A DNA stretch of 64,000 nt, from positions 13,563,501 through 13,627,500 of the forward strand of contig JBAIAC010000027.1 of assembly GCA_037349315.1 (NCBI GenBank). The letters are read 5' to 3'. How positions within the stretch are numbered: position 1 is the stretch's first letter; every line of letters begins with the position of its first letter. Position numbers and translations under genes: made by a program. Shown in pieces: positions 1 to 11,618 of the stretch. The notes below the pieces were generated by a model. It saw only the letters and a program-made list of their open reading frames with translations. It ran no database searches and had not been told where the DNA came from. The DNA is from Chelydra serpentina (lineage: Eukaryota > Chordata > Testudines > Chelydridae).

Positions 1-110
1 ATTCCCATTGATGTTAAAGGGAGTTAGGTTCCTAATCTGTTTAGGTGCTTTTGTAAATCCCGCTAGGTGCTCATCTGCATCTTTAAGCACCTAAATACCT
101 TTGTAAATCT
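1..110. repeat. Decayed amniote dispersed repeat (AGGTGC/CCTAA type)
   Basis: The stretch repeats short units such as TTAGGTGC and CACCTAAATACC separated by TTTGTAAATC. A similar unit recurs at 63365-63475 and weakly at 12030-12170. I recognise the style from turtle and bird DNA but cannot name the family. Confidence 0.3.
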
Positions 111-1010
111 GTCCTTTGGTCCACAATTTCTATTCCAGCTAAGCCTTGAACAAATTAAATGAAAACTCAGAGTGATAGAGAATTCTCCATTTAGCGCAGA
201 GTAGAAAAAAATATATATTTGGAGAAGTCTCCACGAAACACACAGGTTGATATCCTGTCATCCATTCTTGACAGCTCTTCCTACATAAAGCAACACGGGC
301 ACCTATCAAAATGGCCAGGGCTAGCCATGTGGACTTTTGCTGGTGTCGGCTGTGTGAATTAGGTTACTTATACCAAGAGCCCCCTGATTTGCTCATATTT
401 TTCAACACTGTTCACCAACATATTTATGAAATGAAAACACGTTAGACTGTATATTGAAATCAGAATGATACAAATCAACAAAATCTGTTTTTCATAATGT
501 TTAAATCAACACATATTACAGAACACAAACATGCACACACAAACGCTCAGATATTTTGTTCACAGCCACTACAAAAAACATTCTGCCGCTCTGTAGGGAT
601 TCTTCCCAATTAAGTTCTCATCACTGAATACATTCTATACGAGGACCGTTCATATTTGGCTGGAAATGTTTACGAATATATGGACTCTATGATTTTTGGA
701 ACTAAAGAGAGATGAAAGAAATGTAAAAATGACATAGCTACAAGCATATGCTGCATTTAGCAGGTATGCAAACTCAATTCTTTGTATAGCCACTATTGAT
801 CTTAAGGGTGGTTTGTGAACGAGTTTACACTAATATAATAGACTGATGCTGCTAAGGATTTCCTGACTTTAGTTCATCCAAAATGTAAGGAAGGGAAGGT
901 ATTTTTAGTATGGTCTAGTTGTTAAACCCAAGGATGGGTTGGGGTGTGGGGCAAAACTTGTAAAATTTGTAGTGATGAAGAATCTATCACCTTGATAAAT
1001 TGTTCCAATG
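111..1010. other. No recognisable feature
   Basis: AT-rich sequence without long ORFs, paired splice signals or a repeat that I can name. Confidence 0.5.
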
Positions 1011-1014
1011 GTCA

Positions 1015-1262
1015 ACTATCCTCACTGTTAAAAATTTTGAGTCCAAATGTGTCAATCTTCAGCTTCTAGATACTGGATCGTTGCCTGCTAGACTGACTAG
1101 CCTTTTATTACCAAATTTCTGTTCCTTATGAAGGCAGGTATTAACTGTGATCAAGTTACCCTTTAACCCTCTCTTTGATAAGCTAATTAGATTGAGCTCC
1201 CTTAGTCTCTCACCATGTTTTCCAATTCTTTAATCATTCTTGTAAATTTCTTAGCCTGTAGA
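1015..1262 (-). mobile_element. Old CR1-type LINE fragment
   Basis: Read on the minus strand this matches the 3' portion of the CR1 reverse transcriptase reading frame and the following UTR. The plus strand shows the diagnostic order ATCAAGTTACCC, GATAAGCTAATTAGATTGAG, CTCTCACCATGTTTTCC and TTTAATCATTCTTGT. The corresponding stretch of the younger CR1 at 3897-4885 has TCAAATCCCCCCTCACTC, GCAGGCTAAACAATCCCAG and CCCTAATCATTTTTGTTGCC. Indels have destroyed the reading frame. It is older than the CR1 at 3.9 kb, and its edges are approximate. Confidence 0.6.
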
Positions 1263-2195
1263 CTAGCACCCCACACGTCTAGAAAATCCTTCCGATATGC
1301 CATAGTGCTTGATATCAGAGTTCTAATATTCCACTTCTGTTATTTTAACCAACCCGCTACATGCTTTTTCAACAAGCTATGCACTTCACAAACCCACACA
1401 ATTCATGTTTAAAGTTTAGTAATGATTTTGGACGCTGTCATGTTAGATTGTGGCCTCAGTCAATCATCTGTGGCAAGATGAGCGTGGGATTTAAAGAAAA
1501 AAAAACACTTTGCAATGGGAACACACATTTATTCTAACTCACATGCTGAACCAACAGTCTAAAGAAATGAAGATTGTATAGTCTATGGAGACACCCAAAT
1601 ACTGTCACTCTCTTTGATTAAAAAGGTGGAGATTTCCAGGGTAAGGAACGTATCTAACCAGTGCTCCTCTCTACAGTGTTGCTAGCCACAGCTCCTTTCT
1701 GCTCTGACTTTCCCATTCTAATTTCCAAAGGTCAAACCATTCCCATGCAATACACCTATTCTATGAGATACATCCACTGGCACAGAAGGAAATTAATTAT
1801 TTAGTGATCAACTTCCTGCCACTTATGTTAAGCAATGCAAGTGAATTTTTATTTACAGATATAATAAAATCTGCAAGTGAGACAGTTTGGAAACTAGCAC
1901 AAAATTGTCTTTACAAGGCAGCTGAATTTCTGTCCCTGTCCATGCATGAACTGTTAATGTATTCTAACACGATTTCAGCTTTAAGTCTCCTGGATTGACA
2001 AGAGAATTGAATTACAATTCCAAATCTCTCTTTTTCAACTTGTCATAAGACTTCTAATCCAAAAGGGAATGTCTCCCTGGCAGAGTCACAATTGTTACAT
2101 TTTTCCAGCTTTTCTGATTTCGGGATTTTAATCTTTTTATCCATAAATGGAGTCCTCTGCACCACTGCTCAGGGAAAATCTGCTATTGCTAACTG
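1263..2195. other. No recognisable feature
   Basis: No coding, RNA or named repeat signal was found. An A-run near 1496-1506 is the only low-complexity tract. Confidence 0.45.
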
Positions 2196-2341
2196 TGCAA
2201 GCCGCCAAGTCTCCAGGGCCAGATGGAAGCGATCCTAAACTTTTAAAGGAGATCAGACTACTGTCAATCACAGAGAATATGTTAACAACTGGTGAAGTCT
2301 GAAGAACGCTGGACATATGGATACCAATATTGAAAAATGTC
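2196..2341 (+). pseudogene. CR1-like reverse transcriptase fingers fragment
   Basis: The plus-strand frame from 2198 reads AAKSPGPDGSDPKLLKEI, then LLSITENMLTTGEV, a TGA stop at 2300-2302, then RTLDIWIPILKNV. The order KSPGPDG, then LLKE, then TGEV, then W-x2-x-IPI-x-K is the N-terminal fingers region of non-LTR reverse transcriptases of the CR1/L2 group, where GPDG precedes a leucine-rich helix and a TG-x-VP-x-x-W segment. In frame continuity across the stop supports a single mutated codon rather than chance. The palm with its DD box is absent, so this is a short relic. It is on the opposite strand to the CR1 pieces at 1.0 and 3.9 kb and is an independent copy. CR1 versus L2 or L3 cannot be separated from this length. 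Confidence 0.55.
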
Positions 2342-3346
2342 AGACTAAACAAGGAAATTTTAATACACTAGTATGTGTTGATCTGTTTAACGCTTGTAAC
2401 GTGTAAAACACTGGAAGCTATAAATCTTATCTATATCAAGCTATATAGTAATTACAACGTGTGTGTGTTTATTCTCTCACAGAATAGGTGTGCAGTACTG
2501 CCCTCAACTGGACTGGAGGTCAGACCTGCTCAAATGCATGCAATCAATCTGAATTCAGCCAAGTTTTTCAGTCTTCTGCATGAATCAAAGACAAGAGAAG
2601 TCAACAACAGGAGAAAACAAAAAAAAGGCCCCCAACCCAACGAAAATAGTAATAGTGTTAGTTTTGCTTCTCTGCTTTAAAACAATCACTAGTGTCCGCT
2701 GATGATGCATTTGCCTTGCAGTGTAATGTTAACATTAATACAAGTTAAAACTGCCAGAAAATTAATAATTTGATGCCATCTAATAAAGGGGGAATCGCAA
2801 GAATGAAAAGTGATGCACTACATGGCTTTGAGCATTTCCTCTCCAATGTCTTCTGATGATACAAGTCACCCCCACACCAGAGCTTTGGCAGCCATGGGCA
2901 CTGAGATTCAGAAGCAAGTACTGATTCACCCATCTTAGCTTCCTCTACTTTCCTTTTCTATTGATATAAGTATGGCCAACAGAGGAACAAATTGTTTATT
3001 GGACCTGAGCTTATAGTACAGTCAATGAAATTCTATCCCCCGGCTCCTAAATGAATTAGAATCTACATGCAGACCTTGAACCTGATGTGTTACCATTTTA
3101 TCTTTAACAGCTCTTCCACAAAGGAATACAATGACTCTTTAATTAGTAAAAAGTTAAACCCTCATCATCTGCCCTAACCCTTTAAAGGATTTGCTTTCAG
3201 TTAATTTAGATGCAAATATAAACTGGCTTCAGCATTTGTACTCATTTATCTTTAGGGAGAGAAGGACACCAATAATGCAGTAATTCATCTAAAATGCAGA
3301 TATTCTGTGGCTCCTTGAGTGAGTGATAGCAATACAGTGCTACACT
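2342..3346. other. No recognisable feature
   Basis: A possible continuation of the decayed reverse transcriptase cannot be followed. The open frame at 2375-2680 has no recognisable motif. Confidence 0.4.
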
Positions 3347-3896
3347 TAAAAACAAGGAGGAGTACTTGTGGCACATTAGAGACTAACAAATTTATTTGGG
3401 CATAAGCTTGCGTGGGCTAAAACCCACTTCATCAGATGCATGGAGTGGAAAATACAGTAGGAAGATATATATACAGAGTACATGAAAAGATGGGGGTTGC
3501 CTTACTAATTATAACGAGACAATTCAATTAAAGTGGGCTATTATCAGCAGGAGGAAAAATCACTTTTGTAGTGGTAATCAGGGTGGCCCATTTCAAACAG
3601 TTGACAAGAACTGTTTGCGAGTAACAGTAGGGGGAAAAATTAGCATGGGGAAATAGTTTTAGTTTGTGTAATAACCTATCCACTCCCAGTCTTTATTCAG
3701 GCCTAATTTGATGGTGTCCAGTTCGCAAATTAATTCCAATTCTGAAGTTTCTTGGAGTCAGTTTTTGAAGTTTTTTTGGTTGAAGAATTGCTACTTGTAA
3801 GTCTGTAATTGAGTGTCCAGGGAGGTTGAAGTGTTCTCCGACTGGTTTTTGAATATTACAATTCTTGACGTCTGGTTTGTGTCCATTTATTCTTTT
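3347..3896 (-). mobile_element. Penelope-like element A, 3' part (minus strand)
   Basis: The minus strand carries the end of a GIY-YIG protein (RINGHKPDVKNCN, then PVGEHFNLPGHSITDLQVAIL) followed by a non-coding tail. The tail ends with GCTTATGCCCAAATAAATTT, containing an AATAAA, and then GTTAGTCTCTAATGTGCC. The same coding end and tail occur in copies B (5405-6113) and D (50819-51525), with a different mid-UTR, so A belongs to another subfamily. The element is split from its 5' part (4886-5321) by a CR1 insertion. Assignment to Penelope-like elements rests on the C-terminal GIY-YIG-type domain and is an inference from memory. Confidence 0.65.
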
Positions 3897-4885
3897 CATA
3901 GAATCATAGAATCTCAGGGTTGGAAGGGACCTCAGGAGGTCATCTAGTCCAACCTCCTGCTCAAAGCAGGACCAACCCCAACTAGATCATCCCAGCCAGG
4001 GCTTTGTCAAGCCTGACCTTAAAAACCTCTACGGAAGGAGATTCCACCACCTCCCTAGGTAACCCATTCCAGTGCTTCACCACCCTACTAGTGAAAAAGT
4101 TTTTCCTAATATCCAACCTAAACCTCCCCCTCTGCAACTTGAGACCATTACTCCTTGTTCTGTCATCTTCTACCACTGAGAACAGTCTAGATCCATCCTC
4201 TTTGGAACCCCCTTTTAGGTAGTTGAAAGCAGCTATCAAATCCCCCCTCACTCTTCTCTTCTGCAGGCTAAACAATCCCAGTTCCCTCAGCCTCTCCTCA
4301 TAAGTCATGTGCTCCAGACCCCTAATCATTTTTGTTGCCCTCCGTTGGACTTTCCAATTTATCCACATCCTTCTTGTAGTGTGGGGCCCAAAACTGGACA
4401 CAGTACTCCAAATGAGGCCTCACCAGTGCCGAATAGAGGGGAATAATCACGTCCCTCGATCTGCTAGAAATGCCCCTACTTATACAGCCCAAAATGCCGT
4501 TAGCCTTCTTGGCGACAAGGGCACACTGTTGACTCATATTCAGCTTTTCGTCCACTGTAACCCCTAGGTCCTTTTCTGCAGAACTGCTGCCCAGCCATTC
4601 GGTCCCTAGTCTGTAGCAGTGCATGGGATTCTTCCGTCCTAAGTGCAGGACTCTGCACTTGTCCTTGTTGAACCTCATCAGATTTCTTTTGGCCCAAACC
4701 TCTAATTTGTCTAGGTCCCTCTGTATCCTGTCCCTACCCTCCAGCGTATCAACCACTCCCCCCAGTTTAGTGTCATCTGCAAACTTGCTAAGGGTGCAGA
4801 CCACACCATCCTCCAAATCGTTGATGAAGATATTGAACAAAACCGGCCCCAGCACCAACCCTTGGGGCACTCCACTTGATACCGG
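3897..4885 (-). mobile_element. CR1 LINE, 5'-truncated, inserted in Penelope-like element A
   Basis: On the minus strand the element runs from within the reverse transcriptase frame to a typical CR1 3' end. On the plus strand that end reads ATAGAATCATAGAATCTCAG followed by GGTTGGAAGGGACCTC. The insertion lies between two halves of a Penelope-like frame. The flanks share CTTTT (3892-3896 and 4886-4890), a short probable target duplication. Length is about 0.99 kb against several kb for full CR1, so the 5' end is truncated as usual for target-primed insertion. Confidence 0.85.
3982..4885 (-). pseudogene. CR1 ORF2 reverse transcriptase, C-terminal half, frameshifted
   Basis: This encodes the C-terminal part of the CR1 reverse transcriptase, which copies CR1 RNA at a nicked chromosomal target. 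From the N-terminal side the minus-strand frame shows [20 protein letters not shown] (palm motif with PQG), then FADDTKL (the DD catalytic box), then the thumb region [11 protein letters not shown] and the DLGV segment, ending in [11 protein letters not shown]. It continues as [31 protein letters not shown] and [10 protein letters not shown] in a second frame. The break lies near 4350-4360, just after the residues VDKLE, and looks like a two-base loss. The apurinic-type endonuclease and ORF1 are missing. The first residues of the open frame beyond 4885 belong to the Penelope-like host. The copy cannot be active. Confidence 0.85.
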
Positions 4886-5321
4886 CTTTTGTGTAGAGAC
4901 TGTCCGGTTTGGCCAATGTACATGGCAGAGGGGCATTGCTGACACATGATGGCATATATCACATGGGTAGATGTGCAGGTGAACGAACCTGTGACTGTGT
5001 GGCTGATGTGATTAGGTCCCATGATGGTGTCCCTTGAAAATATATGTGGGCAGAGTTGGCAACGGGGTTTGTTGCAAGGATAGATTGCCGGGGTCGTTTT
5101 TGTTGTGTGGTGTGTAGTTGCTGGTGAGTATTTGCTTCAGGTTGGGGGGCTGTCTGTAAGCGAGGACTGGCCTGTCTCCCAAGGTCTGAGAGAGTGAGGG
5201 ATCATCCTTCAGGATAGGTGGTAGATCATTGATGATGCGCTGGAGAGGTTTTAGTTGGGGGCTGAAGGTGACAGCTAGTGGCATTCTGTTACTTTCTTTC
5301 TTGGGCCTGTCCTGTAGTAGG
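4886..5321 (-). mobile_element. Penelope-like element A, 5' part, with GIY-YIG coding remnant
   Basis: The minus strand continues element A upstream of the CR1 insertion. It reads NDLPPILKDDPSLSQTLGDR, then YRQPPNLKQILTSNY, and, in another frame, [20 protein letters not shown] and [11 protein letters not shown]. An R-x-PPNL-x-x-IL segment before a Y-I-x-x-x-YIG module is the arrangement I associate with the C-terminus of Penelope-like elements. There the GIY-YIG nuclease follows the reverse transcriptase and is thought to nick the target. The reverse transcriptase itself is absent, so the copy is 5'-truncated. Several frame changes show it is dead. Confidence 0.65.
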
Positions 5322-5327
5322 TGCTAC

Positions 5328-5404
5328 ACTCAATAGCTAATAAATAATAATGTGTGGTACTTATGGAGAGTCTTTTTCCAAGGATCTCAAAATACTCTAT
5401 AGAC
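5328..5404 (-). repeat. MIR/CORE-like SINE 3' fragment between two Penelope-like elements
   Basis: The words TTTCCAAGGATCTCAAAATA and ACTCTATAGACTTC resemble the conserved 3' segment of turtle MIR/CORE-like SINEs (aaggatctcaaagcactttacaaa), seen again at 42695-42815. It separates the head-to-head Penelope-like copies A and B. Confidence 0.45.
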
Positions 5405-6113
5405 TTCAAATACTCGCCAGCAACTACACACCACAAAAACACTAACCCAGGAACCAATCCCTGTAACAAACCCCTGTTGCCTTCTCTGTCCCCATATCTA
5501 CTCTAGCGACACCATCATAGGATCCAACCACACAAGCCACACCATCAGAGGCTCATTCACCTGCACATCTACTAATGCTATATACGCCCTCTGCCATGTA
5601 CATTGGCCAAACCGGACAGCCTCTACATAAAAGGATAAATGGACACAAATCAATACAAAAGCCAGTAGGAGAACACTTCAATCTCCCTGGATATTCAATA
5701 ACAGATTTAAAAGTAGCCACCCTTCAACAAAAAAACTTCAAAAACAGACTTCAATGAGAAACTGCTCAGCTACAATTCATTTGCAAACTTAACCCCATTA
5801 ATTTGGGCTTGACTAGGGACTGGGAGTGGCTGGTTCACTACAAAAGCAGTTTTCCCTCTCTTGGTATTGACACCTCCTCATCAATTATTGGGAGTGGACT
5901 ACATCCACACTGACTGAATTGGTCTTCAACATTGGTTCTCCACTTGTAAGGTAACTCCCTTCTCTTCATGTGCCAATATATATTTATGCATGAATCTGTA
6001 ATTTTCACTCCATGTATCTGAAGAAATGGGGTTTTTTACCCATAAAAGCTTATGCCCAAATAAATCTGTTAGTCTTTAAGGTGCCACCGGACTCCTTGTG
6101 GTTTCTGTAGACT
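5405..6113 (+). mobile_element. Penelope-like element B (plus strand), 5'-truncated
   Basis: It starts inside the same frame as A (AAATACTCGCCAGCAACTAC), passes through the GIY-YIG region and ends with the standard tail GCCCAAATAAATCTGTTAGT. At the ATATACGCC/CTCTGCC junction near 5580-5590 about 20 bases present in copies A and D are missing, which removes the CQQCPS segment. The stop after KNFKNRLQ at 5755-5757 is earlier than in D. Confidence 0.65.
5575..5757 (+). pseudogene. GIY-YIG-type nuclease remnant of Penelope-like element B
   Basis: The 60-residue frame contains [20 protein letters not shown], where YIG and the following basic RINGHK match the second half of the GIY-YIG fold, then KPVGEHFNLPGYSITDLKV. 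The first GIY-like strand (IYAIMC in copies A and D) is interrupted by the deletion near 5585, so a complete fold is impossible. The ATG heading the open frame is not a natural start; the domain was the C-terminus of a larger reverse transcriptase protein. After the stop at 5755 the sequence still aligns with copy D (LICK-type motif then LGL-x-x-DWEWLVHYKS), showing that the stop is a mutation. Confidence 0.6.
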
Positions 6114-8340
6114 CTAAAGGCCAGTCAGCCACAACAGCTCATCTATGGCGGAATTGAGGATGGGCTGCCACAAAACTGGATAGGGTTGCCTTTGAAAGGA
6201 AAAATGAGAAGTGCCATGAAAAGGGGGGGGGAAATGCAGCAGATGGTTCCTTTGAAAACGAGCACACACAGCCTACCCCAAATACTGCTGGCCATTTAAT
6301 GCTACCTGAATAGGGACAGGACTTGCACCTTAATCTGCAGACATAACCCTCGAGAAACTGGACAAAGGAGTTTGCAGCTCCCTGGAACACTATGAAGATA
6401 TCCTGCCCTACAGCTTGCACAGGACTCTATCACATTCTTTAACCCTACTCAAAAGTGCAGGTCAGGATTTCACCCTATTTTTGACGAAAGGATGTGCATT
6501 GCAATAGATGCGATGGAAAAATTAAGAAAACATGGCCTGTCTGCTAGAAAAGAGGAGTAGCCCAGTTGACTATTGTACTATTTATTAATTTCATTCCTTT
6601 ACTACCTATCTGGATGTCTAGGAATCTTTCAAAAAGCATCACAAAAAATAATTAAACATCTAAAATGTGCATTAGAATATTTGAACTTGGTGATTTTTCT
6701 GCAACTTATGAAAGCTTCCCCGCCCCCACCCCCATTTTTTAAAAAAAATGTTCTAAACAAGGGTCACCTAAGTCATCGTACAATCTTGTTCTCCTCCTCC
6801 TTTGACCCACTTACATGTGTTATTCTGCATGTGAACATGGGCTTCGGAGACTCTGGCGCACCCAGGGCAAGAGTAAATTGCAAAGCTGAAGAAAATCCCG
6901 AGAACCACTGAGCTAGTCTTTCAGAGAGCCGAGTTCCAAACGTGGGCCTTCATACGTGTAAGTCACCATTGCCCAGGGCCCCAAAGCAGGCTCGCTGGTT
7001 TGAATGGCTATTTTAGATATTTGAATTAACAAAAAAATAATGGAAGCTCTTGTACAGGGATCCTGACCAGTTATTTCTTTAAAAGATCTAGATATACAAA
7101 GCTAAGGTCAGTTTTGCCAGAGGCACAACTGCTGGGGTGGTGGTAGTGGGGGTGAAATAAGGATAACATGTACCCCCTCCATTTGGTAACCATCCCCTCA
7201 GCACGACTCCTAGACACATACAAGTTCATTGTCCGCCCCCAACACCCTCCCACATATCCCTAATGTGGTTGCCTCTATTTAGCAAGGACACGTTATTTTA
7301 ACATACTAAACCCTATATACATAAGGCCCCACAATAAAAGCATTTATAAATGTTTGACAGAGTAGGCACTGTTTGTGCTCCAGCACGAAGGTTTTTTTAA
7401 ATAAATCCAATAGCTTGATTGTCTATTCTGCTCTACTTTTCCCTCTTCTATTTTGCAGTTTTCAAGTATCTGTATTTTGTAAGTGTTCCAAAGCTTTAAT
7501 TTGCTGAAGAACGAGACACAAGGTCCTCGTTAATCTTTTATCAGTTTTATTACAAACTGTAAACAAAACCCAGTTCTTAAATAATTAAAGGGCAGAACAA
7601 GCCCTTAGGCAGATGAAGTCCAGGGGAAAAAAAATCACAGAGTAAGCCCCCAGCTGCTTTTTTTTTTATTTAATTGTCTACAGAACCAGGGAGTCTAGCT
7701 GCAGAACAGCAAATCATTCTATGTCAACAGATTGAGTGTGACATCTCCCCAGCCCAGCTCCGACATCTACTGTGTCCTGAATATTAATCCATCTAGTACG
7801 TGTTATTGGTTACACTCTAAATATACCATAGGGTTACAAGTCAAAAGCTCTGTCCCTAGCACTCTCAAAAGCATTCCTGTGTGTATGTGTGGAGCTACAC
7901 TTAAGAATTTGTTTTTTCTCTATCACCCACATAACAATTCCTTCCAGACAGCAGAAGGTCTTATATGAGTTCAGTGCCCAAGGGAATGTAACCGGCACAC
8001 ACTTCTCTTGTGTACTGTTGCATCAATTCACTTTGGATTAGTCTTCATAGGGCATGGTATACTGGAGAGATGCACAGAAGAGACTTATAGACACCACTCT
8101 TGTTTAAAAGAACACACAACTGTTAGCTCCCTCCCTTCTTTGAAAATATACTGCATTTGGCCAAAATCCAGAAATGATTGTTAGGAACTTCAGTTCACAA
8201 ATGCCTTGAACTGAACTAAGATTTGGGCTGCAGCTTAAATTAACAGCAACTTCACTGCAGAAAGATGCGAGGCAGAAAAAGGAGCTTTACTTAGTTGTTA
8301 TATTAGAGCACTGAGTCAGGACACTTCAGATCTCCCACTG
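6114..8340. other. No recognisable gene; low-complexity runs only
   Basis: The notable tracts are a G8 run near 6223-6230, C/A-rich sequence at 6718-6750 and T-runs near 7659-7670. The open frames are short and show no recognised motif. Confidence 0.45.
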
Positions 8341-8450
8341 TGACACCGAGGCCTCTATATTTCTTTAATTTTGCCATTTGTAAAATCGGTATTAATTGCC
8401 TTCCACATCATGTGGCTGCTTTGAAGTTTACAATGTGGGTAAACACTACA
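8341..8450 (+). repeat. Probable MIR/CORE-like SINE fragment
   Basis: TTTTGCCATTTGTAAAATCG followed by a decayed equivalent of the MIR segment on cleared transcript counts (catctgtaaaatggggataa) and GCTTTGAAGTTTACAATG suggests a plus-strand MIR-like relic. Divergence is high. Confidence 0.35.
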
Positions 8451-10552
8451 TCTGTTGAATTCAAGAGTGCTATTTAAACAGCAAAATATTATAACTCAGT
8501 CTATATCCCTTACCAGTTTTGTCACCACAGTTGTGTAGGCCATTGATACCAGGCACTGATACAATGCTGCTAATATTACAGACTTTGAGTCTAACAATGT
8601 GTTTAAAAATGCATTCCTCTCTGTCTCGTTATAAGAGGCAACCATTTCTAATGAAGCTCTCCAGAGCTTTCCAATCTTGAGAAAGCCTAAGTAACTATGA
8701 AAGCAGTACTGCACAAATGCTAAATTACCTTACAAAGGGTACAATGCTCCGGATACACATTTCAATTCATCTTTGTTGCACACACTACAAAAATATTTTA
8801 AAAAATCCTCTCACATAATTGGATGCATAACTAGCTTATTACATGCAGCTCATTGTGCAAAGTTTCTTTGTCTTGCATTGTATGTTTTGTGCATTGGACT
8901 GTAAAAGTTGCTTGACAGAAGCAAATATATTCAATTAAAAATTTACATCAGAAAAATGTAAGATGATTTTTTTCTTGCCATTTCACCTCCGAGTGGCTAT
9001 CCCCAGTAGCACTCTATTCTCCTTTTGTTCACAAACACACACGCACAAAGCCTGGGACCAAGGACCAAAGATTTGTGGCCAGATCCTGGACTGTTAAGGA
9101 CAAAACTGCCCTGAAGCAGACTCACTCAAGTCGCAGGAAGATCCCTTCCCCACACCCAAATATACCAGATAGGGGGATCTGGTATATTGGGGTGGCACAC
9201 ACATGTCCTACCAGCTTCTATTCTACCAACCCTCCAGGATAGCAACATTAAGGGGAACAATTTGTGGGACTTCAACTTCCTTGTGCCTCGATGATGCCTG
9301 ATTACTGTAATGGCCTCTTGGGACTGCTGGCATCCAGCACAAGTTAATGCCGCTCCGGAGCTGTTCTAACTTGTACTAGGGAGTTAGTGCCCCCAGGCTC
9401 AAAGGAGAACACAGGTGCCGTAAAACTCTCCTTAGCTCCTCCAGCCGAGCCTGCAGATCCCTGCAACATTTGAAGATCTGGGCCTTTATTTTAAAACCTC
9501 CTTATGAATTAGCGATAACCTGTTACAGTCAATAGGAAACTCTCAAAGTTTCACAGGATCCATTTAGAACTTAAGCAGATTTTATCCAAAACAGCTTTAG
9601 CTAAAAAAATGGTCTGAATACCATGGTGGTTCCGTCACGGAGAAATGAGTAAATTAAATTGAAGTAAATAGATAAATAAATCATAATACTGAGCACTATA
9701 TTATTTATCATCAATAGATCTCCAAGTAGTTACAAAGGTGAGTTGGCATGACTAACCGTAATCTGAAAATGGAGCAGATGAGGCACATAGAAATAAACTG
9801 ACTCACCCAATGCATCTTCATTCCAATTCTGTGTGCAGTTCAGTTTTAAATGCAAGAGTTCTGCTTCCATATTCCAGTGAAGGTTGTGAATGGGGCAGAT
9901 CAATGCACTGGACTGCAAATTGTGCACAGCACACATTACCATAGGTTATTCTATGGGAGGAGTGGGACTTTTGCCTACACTTCACTGAACTACCCAGTAG
10001 CCACAGCAGAAAACTGAGGGACAATTTCAGCAGTGAGCATGGGTGCAGCTAAGAAGAGTTAGGAATTCCACTGCTAAAAGTTTGACCTAGAATGTTGCAT
10101 GGATTGGCTATTTCTTAGGAATGATATTTGTTCATGAGAGTTTCAGTACCATCTAGCATTGGTTGTGCACACCAGGCCACAAAGACACAATCTGGCCCTC
10201 TCTCTGCAGTTAGCATGCCAGCCAAATACAGCCTTTCAGCCCAGAATTTCTGAAAAAAGAGATTAACAACAACCGTTTCAAGGAAAGCATTAATAACTCC
10301 ACTTGCCGACCTTGAGACAACTACAGCAACAGCACCCACTGACCCCAGTGTCACCAAACATATACAGTCCTTTAAGAAGCTTTGCATTCGATCAAATGCT
10401 AGATAACCTCATAACCCAATGCTAGAATGAAGCAAAGCCTAGTGTTTGTGATGATGTTTGCCCAATCGCAGAGTCATTTAAGAAACCATACCAAATTTAA
10501 GGCATGATGTTTACTCCCATGCACTACCCACTGCCTGATGCATGTGGACATA
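8451..10552. other. No recognisable feature
   Basis: I see no transposon termini, tandem array or exon-like pair of splice sites in this stretch. Confidence 0.45.
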
Positions 10553-10640
10553 TTTACAGCGGTTGTAAATCAGTGTAGATCTATTGATTTCAGGGAAGCG
10601 ATGCCAATTTACACCAGCTGAGGCTCTGGCCCAGAGTTTG
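10553..10640. repeat. Palindromic amniote repeat, TGTAAATC...GATTTACA type
   Basis: GGTTGTAAATCAGTGTAG on the left pairs with CCAATTTACACCAGC on the right around a TTGATTTCA centre. A second copy is at 63224-63320. The foldback layout suggests a very old MITE-like element; the family name is unknown to me. Confidence 0.4.
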
Positions 10641-11610
10641 CACACAAGCATCAGGGAAAGAGAGAGTTCTCCTTCCTCTCAAGTACGGGTAGCTGCAGCT
10701 GCACACCGAGAAAGTATGCCTCGAAAAATAAAGCGCACACACTGCGTATTACTGTTCAGGCAAGGGAAAATATCCAACAATTAAAACATACAATAGGCCT
10801 CAAATATATTTCTTTACAACCTAAGTGAGAAAGAGACCACTCTCCACTATATCATTTCCTTCAAGCCAGGGAGTGCCGTGTTAATATTATGAATACATAA
10901 TCCAGGTTCTAGCGGCATTTGACGCCGAACTGGAAATATTTCTGGAAATACATGTTTATTGTATTTGCCAGTTTGAAAAAGATCAGCAGTGGAAACAAAG
11001 AGCGATTGTTTCCAACAAGCAGCATTCTTCCCCAAAAGAATCTGGGAATGTGAAAATAACTTGATGTGAATACCCAGCCAGCATTTTTAGCACTAAATCA
11101 AACAGGCACTAAAAAAGACACTTTTATAGTATAATGCACTAATTTAAATATGATGGGCCTGATCCAATATTCAGTGGGAGTAAGATCTGTCCCGAGAAAT
11201 TACCTGTTAATCTAATAGGAAAATTTAAGCAAGCGACGTCTGGTTGTGCAGAACACCTACATCTAAAGTAACGACAGGAAATCAACAGAAAACGTGGTCA
11301 CGTATAACCAGCCCAGCTAAGCACTGTTCATCCAAAAGAGACTTACATTTGAATGCAAATTTCTAATTTCCAGAGGCAACATTTCCTAGAGAGGATGATG
11401 AAGTAGTAGACACACTCAGCTTCCAAGAAAAATTCAGTCATTCTAGGACAAGCAGCCAGGCCAACTAATTCCCTATCCTTCCTTCTGCCCCCCTACAACT
11501 CTATATGGGCCTGATCCCAAAAAGGTTAATAGAAAGGTTTCCACTGACTTCAGAGGGCTTTTGATCAGGTCCTATGGGCTACATTTTCAAAACAACTCGG
11601 CACCATTTGG
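10641..11610. other. Mostly unannotated; one CCACTGACTTCA-type relic
   Basis: At 11505-11580 GGGCCTGATCCC, CCACTGACTTCAGAGGGC and TTTTGATCAGGTCC form a decayed foldback of the kind common in turtle DNA. A GGGCCTGATCCAATATTCAG word lies near 11156. Nothing else was recognised. Confidence 0.35.
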
Positions 11611-11618
11611 GATTAGAT

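Noticed and set aside
3347..6113. Host GIY-YIG nuclease gene
   Set aside because: The domain recurs in several copies with a common AATAAA tail and 5' truncation, which is the behaviour of a retroelement.
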